From: Rhizobium sp. BK376
GTDB taxonomy: Bacteria; Pseudomonadota; Alphaproteobacteria; Rhizobiales; Rhizobiaceae
Reading direction: 5' to 3'
Length of the DNA: 64,000 bases
Assembly (NCBI RefSeq): GCF_004341625.1
Contig: NZ_SLZG01000002.1
Span: forward strand, 310,001-374,000
Shown in pieces: positions 29,202 to 38,802 of this stretch. The position numbers were made by a program, and so were the translations under genes. The notes under the pieces were generated by a model, which had not been told where the DNA came from, searched no databases, and saw nothing but the letters and a program-made list of their open reading frames with translations. Each line of letters opens with the position of its first letter. The first letter of the stretch is position 1.

Positions 29202-30068
29202 ATGAAAAAGTGGATTTCGCTCCAGGCTGAATTTGGTAACTTTCATCGACGGGCGACCATTTTTGTTTTCGCCATTAAGATGAGTTTTTCTTCGGTGATT
29301 CTCTCGTCGATTGTTATCGCCGTTGCGCTTCCGTTGATGCAGTTCTTCGGTGTGCTTCCGCTTCCGCTCCTGCCCGCAATTCAGTTCGGGGTTGTTCTAT
29401 CCTGGCTCATAGGCGGCGGCGTCTCCGGCGTGCTTGCCATGTTTGCCGGTGTCGCTATTCACGAGCTCTCCGTCTCCCGTGTAGAGTTTGAACGGCTGAG
29501 CAGGACCGACATGCTGTCCGGCCTTCTCAATCGACGCGCATTTACCGAGGCGCTGGAATGCGTTGAAGAGGACGCCTCATTGGCCATTTTCGACGTCGAC
29601 CGGTTCAAGGCGATCAACGACCGCTATGGGCACGCATCCGGCGACGCCGTCATCGTTGCCGTCTCGAGAATATTCGCCAGCGTTTTCAATGGCTGCAGCG
29701 TTGTAGCGCGCCTCGGAGGCGAGGAATTCGGCGCCATCCTGCGAGGTGGCACCCTTAGCGAGCGCATCGAAGATATCGAAAAGGCAAGAGCGATGATCTC
29801 GCGGGAGATGATCCCGGTCGAAGGCGGAGATGCACGGATCACCATATCGGCCGGCATCGCGGATATCTGGAGCGGACGCAAGAAGGAGGCCGTTTATGCG
29901 GCGGCGGACAAGGCGCTTTATCTTGCCAAGGCGCTGGGTCGTAATCGCATGGTCCACGAAAGCGAGAGCCTGCAGCATGGCTGGCATCCGCGGGCGCCGG
30001 AGAGCATTTCAGAGATACAGATTTCGCCAAATGCCTATGAGTGGCAGCAATACGGCCACGGAATATAA
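29202..30068 (+). CDS. Membrane-bound diguanylate cyclase (GGDEF)
   Basis: A 288-residue protein with two N-terminal membrane helices (about residues 25-50 and 55-85), a short linker, and a GGDEF domain. The active site reads ARLGGEEFGAIL, with FDVDRFKAINDRYGHASGD before it, so it should make cyclic di-GMP. The position of the inhibitory RxxD site, normally five residues before GGDEF, reads NGCS, so product inhibition is probably lost. ATG 29202 is preferred because GAGGGG precedes it; a start at 29115 would add 29 residues without clear family character. It splits ureC from ureE. Confidence 0.88.
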   Translation: MKKWISLQAEFGNFHRRATIFVFAIKMSFSSVILSSIVIAVALPLMQFFGVLPLPLLPAIQFGVVLSWLIGGGVSGVLAMFAGVAIHELSVSRVEFERLSRTDMLSGLLNRRAFTEALECVEEDASLAIFDVDRFKAINDRYGHASGDAVIVAVSRIFASVFNGCSVVARLGGEEFGAILRGGTLSERIEDIEKARAMISREMIPVEGGDARITISAGIADIWSGRKKEAVYAAADKALYLAKALGRNRMVHESESLQHGWHPRAPESISEIQISPNAYEWQQYGHGI

Positions 30069-30144
30069 GGCGATTACCGCATTGGCTCTTGTCGCGCAGG
30101 GCGCTATTTTGCATGGTCTTTTAGAAGCTTGAAGCGAGATCAAC

Positions 30145-30642
30145 ATGCAGCGCGTCACCTCCTATCTGCCGGCAGGCACTCCATCCTCCCATCCCATCGA
30201 TCGCGTGGTGCTGTCGCACGATCTGCGCCATCTGCGGCGGAAACTGCTGCATCTCGAGAATGGCGAGATGGTGATGCTCGATCTGAAGGAGCCGGTGCTT
30301 TTTGCAAGCGGCGACCTTTTGGTGCGCGAAGACGGCGAACTGATCGAGATTGTTGCGGCAGAGGAAAAGTTGTTCGAGATCAAGGCGCGTGACACCAGGC
30401 ACCTGATCGAACTCGCCTGGCATCTCGGCAATCGCCATTGGACTTCGCAGATCGACGAGGACCGCATCCTCATTCCGCGCGACCACGTCCTGCGGTCCAT
30501 GCTGGAAGGTCTCGGCGCCACGGTGCGCGAGGTGACCGAAGCGTTCCAGCCGATGCGCGGCGCCTATCATGGCAATAGCGGCCATTCCCATGGCCACGAC
30601 CATCATGGACACGACCATGATCATCACCATTCCCACGACTGA
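30145..30642 (+). CDS. ureE: Urease accessory nickel metallochaperone UreE
   Basis: A 165-residue protein. The core has the UreE pattern ([15 protein letters not shown], then [13 protein letters not shown] and [15 protein letters not shown]). The last 24 residues hold 12 histidines ([20 protein letters not shown]), a nickel-storing tail. It carries Ni to the UreDFG-apo-urease complex. ureF overlaps its 3-prime end by 26 bases. Confidence 0.95.
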   Translation: MQRVTSYLPAGTPSSHPIDRVVLSHDLRHLRRKLLHLENGEMVMLDLKEPVLFASGDLLVREDGELIEIVAAEEKLFEIKARDTRHLIELAWHLGNRHWTSQIDEDRILIPRDHVLRSMLEGLGATVREVTEAFQPMRGAYHGNSGHSHGHDHHGHDHDHHHSHD

Positions 30643-31321
30643 TTCGACGTTGCCGGAAGGCGGTGACCTGCAGGCGCTGTTGAGATTGATGGCGTGGTTG
30701 TCGCCGGCTTTTCCGGTCGGTTCCTTTGCCTATTCGGGCGGGCTCGAGAGGGCGGTCCACGACAGGCTCGTCGGCGATGCTGTCGGGCTTGGCGAGTGGA
30801 TATCGACGCTGCTGAGACACGGCACGGCGCGGAACGACGCCGTGCTCGCGGCTGAGGCCCACAGGGCGTTTGATGATGCCGCACGATTGGCTGACGTTGC
30901 CGAACTCGCTGAGGCGCTCGCCGGTTCGCGGGAGCGGCATCAGGAGACGATGCTGCTTGGCGAGGCTTTCCTTTCAGCCGCTGCCGCCTGGCCCCACCCT
31001 GTCTTCTCGTTGCTTTCGCCAAAGACGGCTTATCCGGTTGCAGTCGGGGCAGTGGCAGGCGGGCACCGGATCGGTTGCGAAAAGATGCTCGCCGCCTTCC
31101 TGCACGCGCTGGTTTCTCAGGCCGTATCGTCGGGCATTCGTCTCGGTGTTGCGGGACAGAAGGAGGGGGTGGCGATCCTCGCTAGGCTCGAGGTGGATAT
31201 CAGCGATATCGCCAGGCGCGCATCGCGCTCCAGCCTCGACGATCTCGGTTCGGCCACTGTTCAGGCCGATATCGCCAGCGTCCGGCACGAAACTCAGGCA
31301 ACGAGGCTTTTCCGGTCGTGA
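30617..31321 (+). CDS. ureF: Urease accessory protein UreF
   Basis: A 234-residue protein that links UreD with the GTPase UreG. The family signature [24 protein letters not shown] lies near residue 24 (core [16 protein letters not shown]). The exact start is uncertain: ATG 30617 lies within ureE, and ATG 30569 or 30608 are also in frame. The choice does not change the conserved body. 109 bases separate it from ureG. Confidence 0.9.
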   Translation: MIITIPTTDSTLPEGGDLQALLRLMAWLSPAFPVGSFAYSGGLERAVHDRLVGDAVGLGEWISTLLRHGTARNDAVLAAEAHRAFDDAARLADVAELAEALAGSRERHQETMLLGEAFLSAAAAWPHPVFSLLSPKTAYPVAVGAVAGGHRIGCEKMLAAFLHALVSQAVSSGIRLGVAGQKEGVAILARLEVDISDIARRASRSSLDDLGSATVQADIASVRHETQATRLFRS

Positions 31322-31430
31322 TCTCAGCATCGCGCAGCGATGGTGAATCGGGGGATAGTCCATACGTCATTCGCCGCTGTGCGCCCGGCACAGTGTTCGC
31401 TATTCTAGCGTTTTATCGGAGTTTTAAACC

Positions 31431-32042
31431 ATGAAATCGAGAAACGGACCCTTGCGCGTCGGCATCGGCGGCCCTGTCGGCTCGGGCAAGACGGCGCTGA
31501 CCGAAAAGCTCTGCAAGGCCATGCGGGAAGACTATTCAGTCGCCGTCGTCACCAACGATATCTATACGACAGAGGATGCGGAGGCGCTGGTGCGCATGCA
31601 GGCACTGCCGTCCGACCGCATCGTCGGCGTGGAAACCGGCGGCTGCCCGCATACGGCCATTCGCGAGGATGCGACGATCAACCTGCAAGCCATTGCCGGC
31701 CTCAACGAGCGCATCCCCGACCTCGACGTCGTGTTCATCGAGTCCGGCGGCGACAACCTCGCGGCCACCTTTTCGCCCGATCTCGCCGACATCACCATCT
31801 ACGTCATTTCCGTCTGCCAGGGCGAGGAAATCCCCCGCAAGGGCGGCCCGGGCATCACCAAATCCGACCTTCTCGTCATCAACAAGAAGGACCTAGCCCC
31901 CTTCGTCGGCGCTGATCTCGACGTCATGGATCGCGATGCGACCAAGGGGCGGGCAGGGCGTCCGTTCGTCTTCTCGGACATGAAGCGGGGCGACGGCATC
32001 GGCACGATCGTCGGCTTCTTGAAGGAGTATGGGGGGCTTTGA
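31431..32042 (+). CDS. ureG: Urease accessory GTPase UreG
   Basis: A 203-residue GTPase that powers nickel insertion. The P-loop [17 protein letters not shown] is near residue 10, the metal-linked motif TGGCPH follows (Cys-Pro-His), and [13 protein letters not shown] and [14 protein letters not shown] supply the remaining G motifs. It ends the urease cluster. Confidence 0.96.
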   Translation: MKSRNGPLRVGIGGPVGSGKTALTEKLCKAMREDYSVAVVTNDIYTTEDAEALVRMQALPSDRIVGVETGGCPHTAIREDATINLQAIAGLNERIPDLDVVFIESGGDNLAATFSPDLADITIYVISVCQGEEIPRKGGPGITKSDLLVINKKDLAPFVGADLDVMDRDATKGRAGRPFVFSDMKRGDGIGTIVGFLKEYGGL

Positions 32043-32084
32043 GGCCAGTTCGGCTCGAAGACGAACGCACCGAAATTGCTTCGG

Positions 32085-32483
32085 TTAGTCCGGCCGCCCG
32101 ACTGGCGCTTGGCGGTGCATAAAGCGAATGCCCTTTCCGGCGTTGGGCTCATCGGCGAAGCGGGCGATTACATGCAGATGTGTATGGAAAACATGTTGGC
32201 CCCCAACGGCGCCGACGTTCCAGCCGATGGTGAAGCCATCCGGCTTCAAGGGCGAGAGATGCGATTTCGCGAGTGCAAGCATCTCGGGCATTTACTGCCA
32301 TTCCTCGGCGGTCATGTCGAAGGGTGTTTCCGAATGCTGGCGCGGGATGATCATGACTGACGTCGTCAATTCGGGATCGATGCTGCCGAGCATATAGAAC
32401 GCATGATTTTCGCCGAGTGGCGTATCGGCGAGCAGGTCGTTTGCGAGACAGAAACGGCAGTTCGGAACTGTGTCTGATGGCAT
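32085..32483 (-). pseudogene. HIT-family hydrolase interrupted by an in-frame stop
   Basis: Two abutting frames on the minus strand are in the same phase and together make one HIT (histidine triad) protein of about 132 residues. Part one (32483 to 32295) reads MPSDTVPNCRFCLAND... to ...FDMTAEEWQ, with the N-terminal CxxC-like start of HIT proteins. A TAA at 32292-32294 stops it. The frame resumes directly (MPEMLALAKSHL) and holds the catalytic triad HVFHTHLHVIAR near the end. Without the second part there is no triad, so the gene is probably dead unless the stop is read through or is a sequencing error. An ATG right after the stop could restart translation of the catalytic half. Confidence 0.8.
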
Positions 32484-32578
32484 GATACGGTCGTCATCAA
32501 GGAGCGGGAGGTGATTTTCCGCTTTTAGTCGTGGAATGTGACAGGACCTTCAGTGGCATGAAATCAGTCAAAACAGAA

Positions 32579-32607
32579 ACACCCCGGCCGCGTTTGCGGC
32601 GGGGTGT
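32579..32607 (-). terminator. Intrinsic terminator of the RND efflux operon
   Basis: On the minus strand ACACCCC-GCCGC pairs with GCGGC-CGGGGTGT across loop AAAC, with one bulged base, followed by TTCTGTTTTG. It lies about 45 bases after the stop of the RND transporter gene. Confidence 0.82.
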
Positions 32608-32652
32608 CCCGATAGGTTGGCGGGTCATTCCTGTTGAATGACCGTAGTGCCG

Positions 32653-35600
32653 TCACTCTGCCCTGAACGGCGGCATCTTGAAGATGTTGGTCTTGCCGCC
32701 GGCGGCGCGCTGTTGCTGCTCGCCGCTGTCGTCGGCACTGATCCGGTCCTGGAGCACTGCAATCGCCTGGCTGTTTGCGGCAACTGAGGCGGCAAGCGTT
32801 TCCTTGGTCACGACCTCGTCGTCCGGATCCTTGCCGCCGACCATACGGCCAAAGAGCTTGGACATCAGCCATGACAGGTCGTCCATGATCAGGAAGAAGG
32901 ACGGAACGACGACGAGGCTCAGCACCGTCGAGACGATGATGCCGCCGATCACCGCGATCGCCATCGGGGCGCGGAAGGAGCCGCCTTCGCCGACGCCGAG
33001 CGCCGACGGTAGCATGCCGGCAGACATGGCGATCGAGGTCATGATGATCGGGCGGGCGCGCTTGCGGCCGGCCTCGACCACGGCCTCGAGCCGTCCCATG
33101 CCTTGGTGCTTCATCTCGATCGCGAAATCGACGAGCAGGATGGCGTTCTTCGTCACGATGCCCATCAACATCAGGATGCCGATCATGACGGGCATGGAGA
33201 GCGGATTGGACGTGATGATCAGCGCCAGCGCCACGCCGCCGATCGCAAGCGGCAGCGACAGCAGGATGGTGAAGGGCTGGATCACGTCCTTGAAGAGCAA
33301 GACCAGCACAGTCAGAACGAGCAGCAGGCCGAGCAGCATCGCATTGACGAAGCTCTGCTGCATTTCGTTCTGCACCTTGGTGTCGCCGCTTTCGGCCAGA
33401 TGCACGGTTGCGGGGATCTTGGCGTCTGCGACGATCTGGCGGAAACGGTTGGATGCCGAGTTCAACGCCACGCCCTGCGGCAGGTCGGCGCCGATCGAGA
33501 CGACGCGGAAGCGGTTGTTGCGCTTGATCGAGCTCAGGCCTTCCGAATAGTCGATATCGGCGACGCTGGCGAGCGGTACGGTGGCGCCCGACGCGGTCTG
33601 GATGCGTAGGGAGCGCAGTGCGGCGAGATCGCGACGCATGCCGATGGCGGCCTGCACGCGGATCGGGATCTGCCGGTCATCGAGCGAGATCTTCGGCAGG
33701 GCAGCATCGATATCGCCGATCGTGGCAACGCGAATCGTGTCCGATATCTGCTGCGGTGTGATGCCGAGGCGGGCTGCCTCGTCCTTGCGCGGGAAGATCT
33801 GCAACTCCGGCCGTGGCAGGGCGCCGTCGGCGCTGACATTGGCGAGCAGCGGGTCGGCGCGGAGCTTGGCTTCGAGAATGCCGACCGCCTCGTTCAGGTC
33901 CTTGTCGTTGCGCGACAGGAAGTTGAAGGCGAGGTCGCGGTCACCGCGGTCGTTCAGCTTGGTGATGCGCACGTCGGGGATCGAGCGGAGCTTGGCGAAG
34001 ACTTCCTTCTCGATCGCCCATTGGGGCTTCACGCGGCCATGGACGGCGACTTTCGGCAGATATGGGCCGATGACAGGAATGCTACCCAGAACGTCGTTCA
34101 CCAGCTTCTTGACGAGTGACTGATCGAGCTTGTTCAGCGCCAGCGTCACGGTTGCGCGGCGCAATTCGAGATCGCCCTTCGGCGAAGCGCCGCCGAGCAC
34201 AAAGACGCTTTCGACGCCGTCGATGTCCTTGACCCGGTTGTAAACGACGTTGGTCACCGCAGACGTGTCGTCCAGCCGCGCATTCGGCGGCAGCTCGACA
34301 GAGAGTACGATGCGCGAGGCGTCGTCAGGCGGCAGGAAGCTGCCGGGCACGAACATGACGAGGGCGACGACGGAGCCAATCGAGAACAAGAAGGCGGCAA
34401 TCAGCGTGGTGTAACGCATGTACCAGCGCCGGGTGGTTGCCTTCACGAAGCGCGTATAGCCGCGCATGAAGAAGCCATCATTGTCGTGGTGATCGTCGAC
34501 ACCGTCCTCGCCGCGCATCAGGTAGGCGGCCATCATCGGCGTTATGAGGCGCGCCACCATCAGCGAGAAGAAGACGGAGAAGGCGACAGTCAGGCCGAAC
34601 TGGATGAAATACTGGCCGGGAATGCCGGGCATGAAGGACACGGGCACGAAGACCGCGATGATCGTGAACGTCGTAGCGATAACGGCGAGGCCGATCTCGT
34701 CGGCTGCCTCGATCGCGGCGCGATAGGGCGTCTTGCCCATCTTGATGTGACGGGCAATGTTTTCGATTTCGACGATCGCGTCATCGACGAGGATACCGGT
34801 CGCCAAGGTCAGCGCCAGGAAGCTGACGAGGTTCAGCGAGAAGCCCATCAGGTCCATGATCCAGAAAGTCGGGATCGCCGACAGCGGCAGTGCGACCGCC
34901 GAGATCAGCGTCGCTCTCCAGTTCCGGAGGAACAGGAAGACGACGATGACGGAGAGCAGCGCGCCTTCCATCAGCGTATGGATCGCGGCTTCGTAGTTGC
35001 CGTAGGTGAAGTAGACGGAATCGTCGATCAGCTCGATGGTGACGTTCGGGTTCTCGGCGCGCACCTTATCCAGCGTGTCGGAGACGGTCTTTGCGACAGT
35101 CACTTCGCTGGCACCCTTGGCGCGGAAGACGCCGAAGGTGACGACCGGCGTGTCGTTGAAGCGCGAGAAGGACTTCGGCTCCTCGTAGGTGTCCTTGATG
35201 ACGCCGAGATCGGAAAGCTTTACGAAACGGCCGTTGGTCAGCGCGATCGTGGTGTTGGCAAGCTGCGCGACATCGCGGGCATCGCCGAGCACGCGGATCG
35301 CCTGCTCGCTGCCGGCCACCTGGCCGCGGCCGGAACCTAGATCGATATTGGTGCCGCGAAGCTGCTGGCTAACGCCTGCTGCGGTAATTCCGTAGGCGTT
35401 CAGCTTGTTCGGATCGAGCTCGATGCGGACTTCGCGGTCGGCACCGCCGTAGCGGTCCACGCGGCCGATACCGGCCTGTCCCTGCAGCGCGCGCTTGACG
35501 GTGTCATCGACGAACCAGGAGAGTTCCTCGAGCGTCATGTTGGGCGAGGAGACGGCAAAGCTCTGGATGGCCTGACCCTCGACATCCACCTTGGAAACGA

Positions 35601-35979
35601 TCGGCTCGTCGATGGTGGAGGGGAGGTTGCCGCGGATGCGGTCGATCGCGTCCTTCGTGTCCTGCACGGCCTGCTCGGTCGGCACTTCGAGACGGAAGAT
35701 CACGACAGTCTGCGACTGGCCATCCGTTACCGTCGACTGGATTTCGTCGATGCCGTTGATGCTGGCGACCGCGTCCTCGATCTCCTTGGTCACCTGCATT
35801 TCCAGCTCAGCGGGCGAGGCGCCGCTCTGCGTCACCGTGATGTTGACCACGGGAACGTCGATGTTCGGAAAGCGCGTGATCGGCAGCTTGTAGAAGGCCT
35901 GTATCCCGACGAACATAAGCAGGAAGAAGACCAGAAGCGGGGCGACCGGATTTCGGATGGACCAGGCGGAGAAGTTCAT
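32653..35979 (-). CDS. RND-family multidrug efflux transporter, inner membrane subunit
   Basis: A 1108-residue AcrB/MexF-like pump of the HAE1 type. It begins MNFSAWSIRNPVAPLLVFFLL and has two homologous halves, each with a periplasmic domain and six helices (12 in all). The helix 4 proton-relay segment is visible as TGILVDDAIVEIENIARH near residue 400. The C-terminus extends about 75 residues past the last helix, ending in a cytoplasmic tail. ATG 35979 is preferred over an upstream start that overlaps the adaptor gene. It forms an operon with the adaptor gene 16 bases upstream; no outer-membrane channel gene is nearby. Confidence 0.92.
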   Translation of the reverse strand: MNFSAWSIRNPVAPLLVFFLLMFVGIQAFYKLPITRFPNIDVPVVNITVTQSGASPAELEMQVTKEIEDAVASINGIDEIQSTVTDGQSQTVVIFRLEVPTEQAVQDTKDAIDRIRGNLPSTIDEPIVSKVDVEGQAIQSFAVSSPNMTLEELSWFVDDTVKRALQGQAGIGRVDRYGGADREVRIELDPNKLNAYGITAAGVSQQLRGTNIDLGSGRGQVAGSEQAIRVLGDARDVAQLANTTIALTNGRFVKLSDLGVIKDTYEEPKSFSRFNDTPVVTFGVFRAKGASEVTVAKTVSDTLDKVRAENPNVTIELIDDSVYFTYGNYEAAIHTLMEGALLSVIVVFLFLRNWRATLISAVALPLSAIPTFWIMDLMGFSLNLVSFLALTLATGILVDDAIVEIENIARHIKMGKTPYRAAIEAADEIGLAVIATTFTIIAVFVPVSFMPGIPGQYFIQFGLTVAFSVFFSLMVARLITPMMAAYLMRGEDGVDDHHDNDGFFMRGYTRFVKATTRRWYMRYTTLIAAFLFSIGSVVALVMFVPGSFLPPDDASRIVLSVELPPNARLDDTSAVTNVVYNRVKDIDGVESVFVLGGASPKGDLELRRATVTLALNKLDQSLVKKLVNDVLGSIPVIGPYLPKVAVHGRVKPQWAIEKEVFAKLRSIPDVRITKLNDRGDRDLAFNFLSRNDKDLNEAVGILEAKLRADPLLANVSADGALPRPELQIFPRKDEAARLGITPQQISDTIRVATIGDIDAALPKISLDDRQIPIRVQAAIGMRRDLAALRSLRIQTASGATVPLASVADIDYSEGLSSIKRNNRFRVVSIGADLPQGVALNSASNRFRQIVADAKIPATVHLAESGDTKVQNEMQQSFVNAMLLGLLLVLTVLVLLFKDVIQPFTILLSLPLAIGGVALALIITSNPLSMPVMIGILMLMGIVTKNAILLVDFAIEMKHQGMGRLEAVVEAGRKRARPIIMTSIAMSAGMLPSALGVGEGGSFRAPMAIAVIGGIIVSTVLSLVVVPSFFLIMDDLSWLMSKLFGRMVGGKDPDDEVVTKETLAASVAANSQAIAVLQDRISADDSGEQQQRAAGGKTNIFKMPPFRAE

Positions 35980-35995
35980 CGTGCGGCTCTCTCGC

Positions 35996-37186
35996 TCAAT
36001 TGGTGGCGGCGGGCATGTCGTGCACCGGCGTGATGTGGTCGCCGTCGCGGACATAGGCCCCGGCCTTGGCAACGACTTCCTCGCCCGCGTTCAGGCCGTT
36101 GACGATCTGGACATAGGCACCGTCCTGAATGCCGGTCTCGACATTCGCGAACTTGACGATACCGTTCTGGACCTTGCGGACTGATGAGCCATCCTCGTCG
36201 CTGTTGACGGCGGTCAGCGGCAATGCCACGCCCTGAGTTTCGCGAATGATGATCTCGGCGCTGCCATACATGCCGGCGCGGGCCTTGGAATCGTCATCGA
36301 TGGAGATATGAACTGCGCCGAGGCGCGTCGTAGAATCAACCGTCGGCGAGACCAGGCGAACGGAGCCCGTCAGCTTGTCACGGCTGCCTGAAAGGGCGAT
36401 CGTCGCCTTCTGCCCGGGAACGATCTTCACGATATCGACCTCCGAGACATCAGCGATCAATTCCACGTCGCTGTCGCGAATGATGGTGAAGAGTGGATCG
36501 CCGCTGCCATTGGCAATTGCGCCGACACGGGCGTTGCGCGAAGCGACCGTGCCCGAGACGGGCGTCTTTACGCCTGTGCGAGCGAGCTTGAGATCGATGT
36601 CTGCGATCTGGGTGGCCGTCACCTTGAGATCGGCCTCGGCGACGATGATCGCCTGCTGGGCGGAGACGACGCGGGCATTGTTGGCGGCAGCAGACGCATT
36701 CGCCTGCTCTACCTGCGAGGTCGAGACGGTGCCCTTGGCGCCCATTGCGACGGCGCGGGCGCGCTGCTGTTCGGTTTCGGCCGCATTGGCCTGGGCTTCG
36801 ACCAGCTGGGCGTGAAGCTGGGCAAGTGTCGCTTCACCCTTTGCGTTCGTCGCTGCCATCTGGCTCTTTTGCAGGACAAGCGCGTCGTCGTTGAGTGTCG
36901 CAAGCGTGCTGTCGGCCGTTACCCGGTCGCCGACATCGGCGTTCAGCGTGCGGATCGATAGGCCGTCGACCTGCGGCTGGATATAGACCTCTTCCACCGC
37001 CTTGACCGTGCCTGTCGCAACGACCTTGTCGGTGAGCATGCGGGTTTCAGCCTTCGTCACGACGATGGCGGGCAGGTTCTGCTTGGGAGCGGTCACGACC
37101 GGTTCCGCGGCAAGGCTCGCCGTGGAGGCCAGGAGTGCGAGCAGCATTGCGGAGGCGCTGAGGATGTTAATCGGCGTGCGAGCCAT
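35996..37186 (-). CDS. RND efflux periplasmic adaptor (membrane fusion protein)
   Basis: A 396-residue adaptor. A signal peptide (residues 1-25, ending STASLAA) precedes a lipoyl/barrel-sandwich half (VVATGTVKAVEEVYIQPQVDGLS), an alpha hairpin of about 100 residues rich in Ala, Gln and Glu (65-170 region), the second lipoyl half (GVKTPVSGTVASRNARVG), and beta-barrel domains. It bridges the pump and an outer-membrane channel. ATG 37186 gives a proper signal peptide; the longer upstream frame does not. Confidence 0.9.
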   Translation of the reverse strand: MARTPINILSASAMLLALLASTASLAAEPVVTAPKQNLPAIVVTKAETRMLTDKVVATGTVKAVEEVYIQPQVDGLSIRTLNADVGDRVTADSTLATLNDDALVLQKSQMAATNAKGEATLAQLHAQLVEAQANAAETEQQRARAVAMGAKGTVSTSQVEQANASAAANNARVVSAQQAIIVAEADLKVTATQIADIDLKLARTGVKTPVSGTVASRNARVGAIANGSGDPLFTIIRDSDVELIADVSEVDIVKIVPGQKATIALSGSRDKLTGSVRLVSPTVDSTTRLGAVHISIDDDSKARAGMYGSAEIIIRETQGVALPLTAVNSDEDGSSVRKVQNGIVKFANVETGIQDGAYVQIVNGLNAGEEVVAKAGAYVRDGDHITPVHDMPAATN

Positions 37187-37597
37187 ACGTCGGTTCCGGT
37201 TGTTTGATAGTGTCTTGCAGTAGATGCATGCGGCCGATCCACCCGGGTGGATCATGCTTTCGGGCAGTTCCAGAGGACGAACAAATCCGTCCTTCATGGC
37301 CTGCAGGTTCCTCATCCTAAAGTCGATCTTGTACGTGGGAATCCCTTCCAACTTTCACAAGATCACGAGAAAATGATTTCTCGTCGGTGGTAATTTTAGT
37401 TTGCCCAATTGGGTAAATCAATCACGCGGCCGTGATGAGTTCCATTCCTATCGTTGATCGCCATTCGGCATCTCTGTGACATAGACGTTTGATGGGGCGT
37501 TTTTCCGACATAGACGCCGAAAATATTTTCGGGGTGGTCTGCGGATCAGGGGCTATCCAGGATGACGTCAGTCGTGAGCAAGTTCATCAAAAGCAAA
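37187..37597. promoter_or_regulatory. Long upstream region of the RND efflux operon with two palindromes
   Basis: About 410 bases without a gene. A perfect 18-bp palindrome GATCCACCCGGGTGGATC lies at 37236-37253, 50 bases before the adaptor start. A second dyad, TTTGCCCAATTGGGTAAA (CCCAATTGGG perfect, TTT/AAA flanks), lies at 37400-37417. Both look like operators, but no regulator gene is adjacent. I see no coding sequence here. Confidence 0.5.
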
Positions 37598-37618
37598 CGG
37601 CCGCCCGGGAGGCGGCCG
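37598..37618 (-). terminator. Intrinsic terminator of the iron-binding protein gene
   Basis: On the minus strand CGGCCGCC / GGCGGCCG, a perfect 8-bp stem with 5-base loop, followed by TTTGCTTTT. It lies about 30 bases after the stop. Confidence 0.9.
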
Positions 37619-37647
37619 CGACATTTTTATTGAGCGTACCGAGCAAA

Positions 37648-38664
37648 TCAGAGGATACCGGCCGCGGTCATGAGGTCAGTCACCTTGGCGCTGTTCAGCT
37701 TGGAAGGTTCGACCTTCGGGGCCTGGAGATCGGCGAGCGGTACGAGCTTGGGGTTGGAGGCATCGCCTGTTCCAACCGCATATTCGAAGGAATCGCCGTC
37801 GCGCAGAACTGCCTGGCCGGCCTTGCCGGTGACGTATTTGAGGAAGGCCTGGGCTTCCTTCTGATGCTTGCTGGAAGCGAGCACGCCGCCGCCTGATATG
37901 CTGACGAAGGCGCCCGGGTCCTGGTTCTTGAAATAGTGAAGCGCGACGTTCTTGCTGTTCTCGCCGGTCTTCGCCTGATCGCCGAACCAGTAGTAGTGGT
38001 AGATTACGGCGCCTTCGGTCTGCCCGGCATTGACGGCCTTCATGGCGACGCTGTTGCCCTTGTAGAAGGTCGCGTTCTCCTTCAGCGCCTTCAGCCACTT
38101 TGCTGTCTCGTCTTCGCCCTTCAGTTCCAGAAGTGCGCTGACGATCGCCTGGAAGTCGGCGCCGGTCGGGGACGCGGCCCAGCGGCCCTTCCATTTCGGA
38201 TCGGCGAGATCGAGCATCGACTTCGGGAGATCGGCTTCCTTGAGCTTGGTCTTGTCATAGGCAAAGACGGTCGAGCGGGCGGCAACGCCTGTCCACTTGC
38301 CGTCAGCCGACTTGAAGGTCTCCGGCACCTGGGCGAGCGTGTCGGTATCGACCGGCGCGAAGAGGCCCTTGGAATCGACGAGCGTCATGGCCGGCGAGTT
38401 TTCCGTGAGGAATACGTCGGCTGGCGAGTTTTCGCCTTCCTGGATGATCTGGTTGGCCATTTCGGTGTCGCCGCCGTTGCGGATCGTCACCTTGATGCCG
38501 GTCTCCTTGGTGAAGCCGTCGATCCAGGCCTTGCCGAGCGATTCATGCTGGGCGTTGTAAACAACGATCCCGGCAGAATCGTCGGCGAAAGCCGGTCCGG
38601 TCGCGACGATTGCCGCCGTGCCGATGGCAAGAAGGGTACACAGCTTTGAAGATAGGAATGTCAT
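37648..38664 (-). CDS. Iron(III) ABC transporter periplasmic binding protein (FbpA-like)
   Basis: A 338-residue periplasmic protein with a signal peptide (residues 1-27, ending GPAFA). The mature start IVVYNAQHESLGKAWIDGF and the later VIYHYYWFGDQ, with consecutive tyrosines that bind ferric iron, fit the FbpA/FutA class. ADVFLTENSPAMTLVDSKGLF is also typical. No permease or ATPase gene lies next to it, so it is a standalone binder that must use a transporter elsewhere. A TAAATA / TATTTA dyad lies about 40-55 bases before the start codon. Confidence 0.86.
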   Translation of the reverse strand: MTFLSSKLCTLLAIGTAAIVATGPAFADDSAGIVVYNAQHESLGKAWIDGFTKETGIKVTIRNGGDTEMANQIIQEGENSPADVFLTENSPAMTLVDSKGLFAPVDTDTLAQVPETFKSADGKWTGVAARSTVFAYDKTKLKEADLPKSMLDLADPKWKGRWAASPTGADFQAIVSALLELKGEDETAKWLKALKENATFYKGNSVAMKAVNAGQTEGAVIYHYYWFGDQAKTGENSKNVALHYFKNQDPGAFVSISGGGVLASSKHQKEAQAFLKYVTGKAGQAVLRDGDSFEYAVGTGDASNPKLVPLADLQAPKVEPSKLNSAKVTDLMTAAGIL

Positions 38665-38700
38665 TGATTAGGCCCCACACGTTAAACGACGAGCGAGCTT

Positions 38701-38720
38701 TAAATAAACATGACTATTTA
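38701..38720. promoter_or_regulatory. AT-rich dyad before the iron-binding protein gene
   Basis: TAAATA (38701-38706) and TATTTA (38715-38720) form an inverted repeat 37-56 bases before the start codon. The position fits an iron-responsive operator (Irr or RirA class in rhizobia), but the match to a known consensus is loose. Confidence 0.35.
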
Positions 38721-38802
38721 GATCAACTTAATTTCGCATTCCTGAGATCACGATAATGTGAACGCCGAGGGCGAGTTAGGGGAGGCGCCCGCTACGCGGA
38801 AA

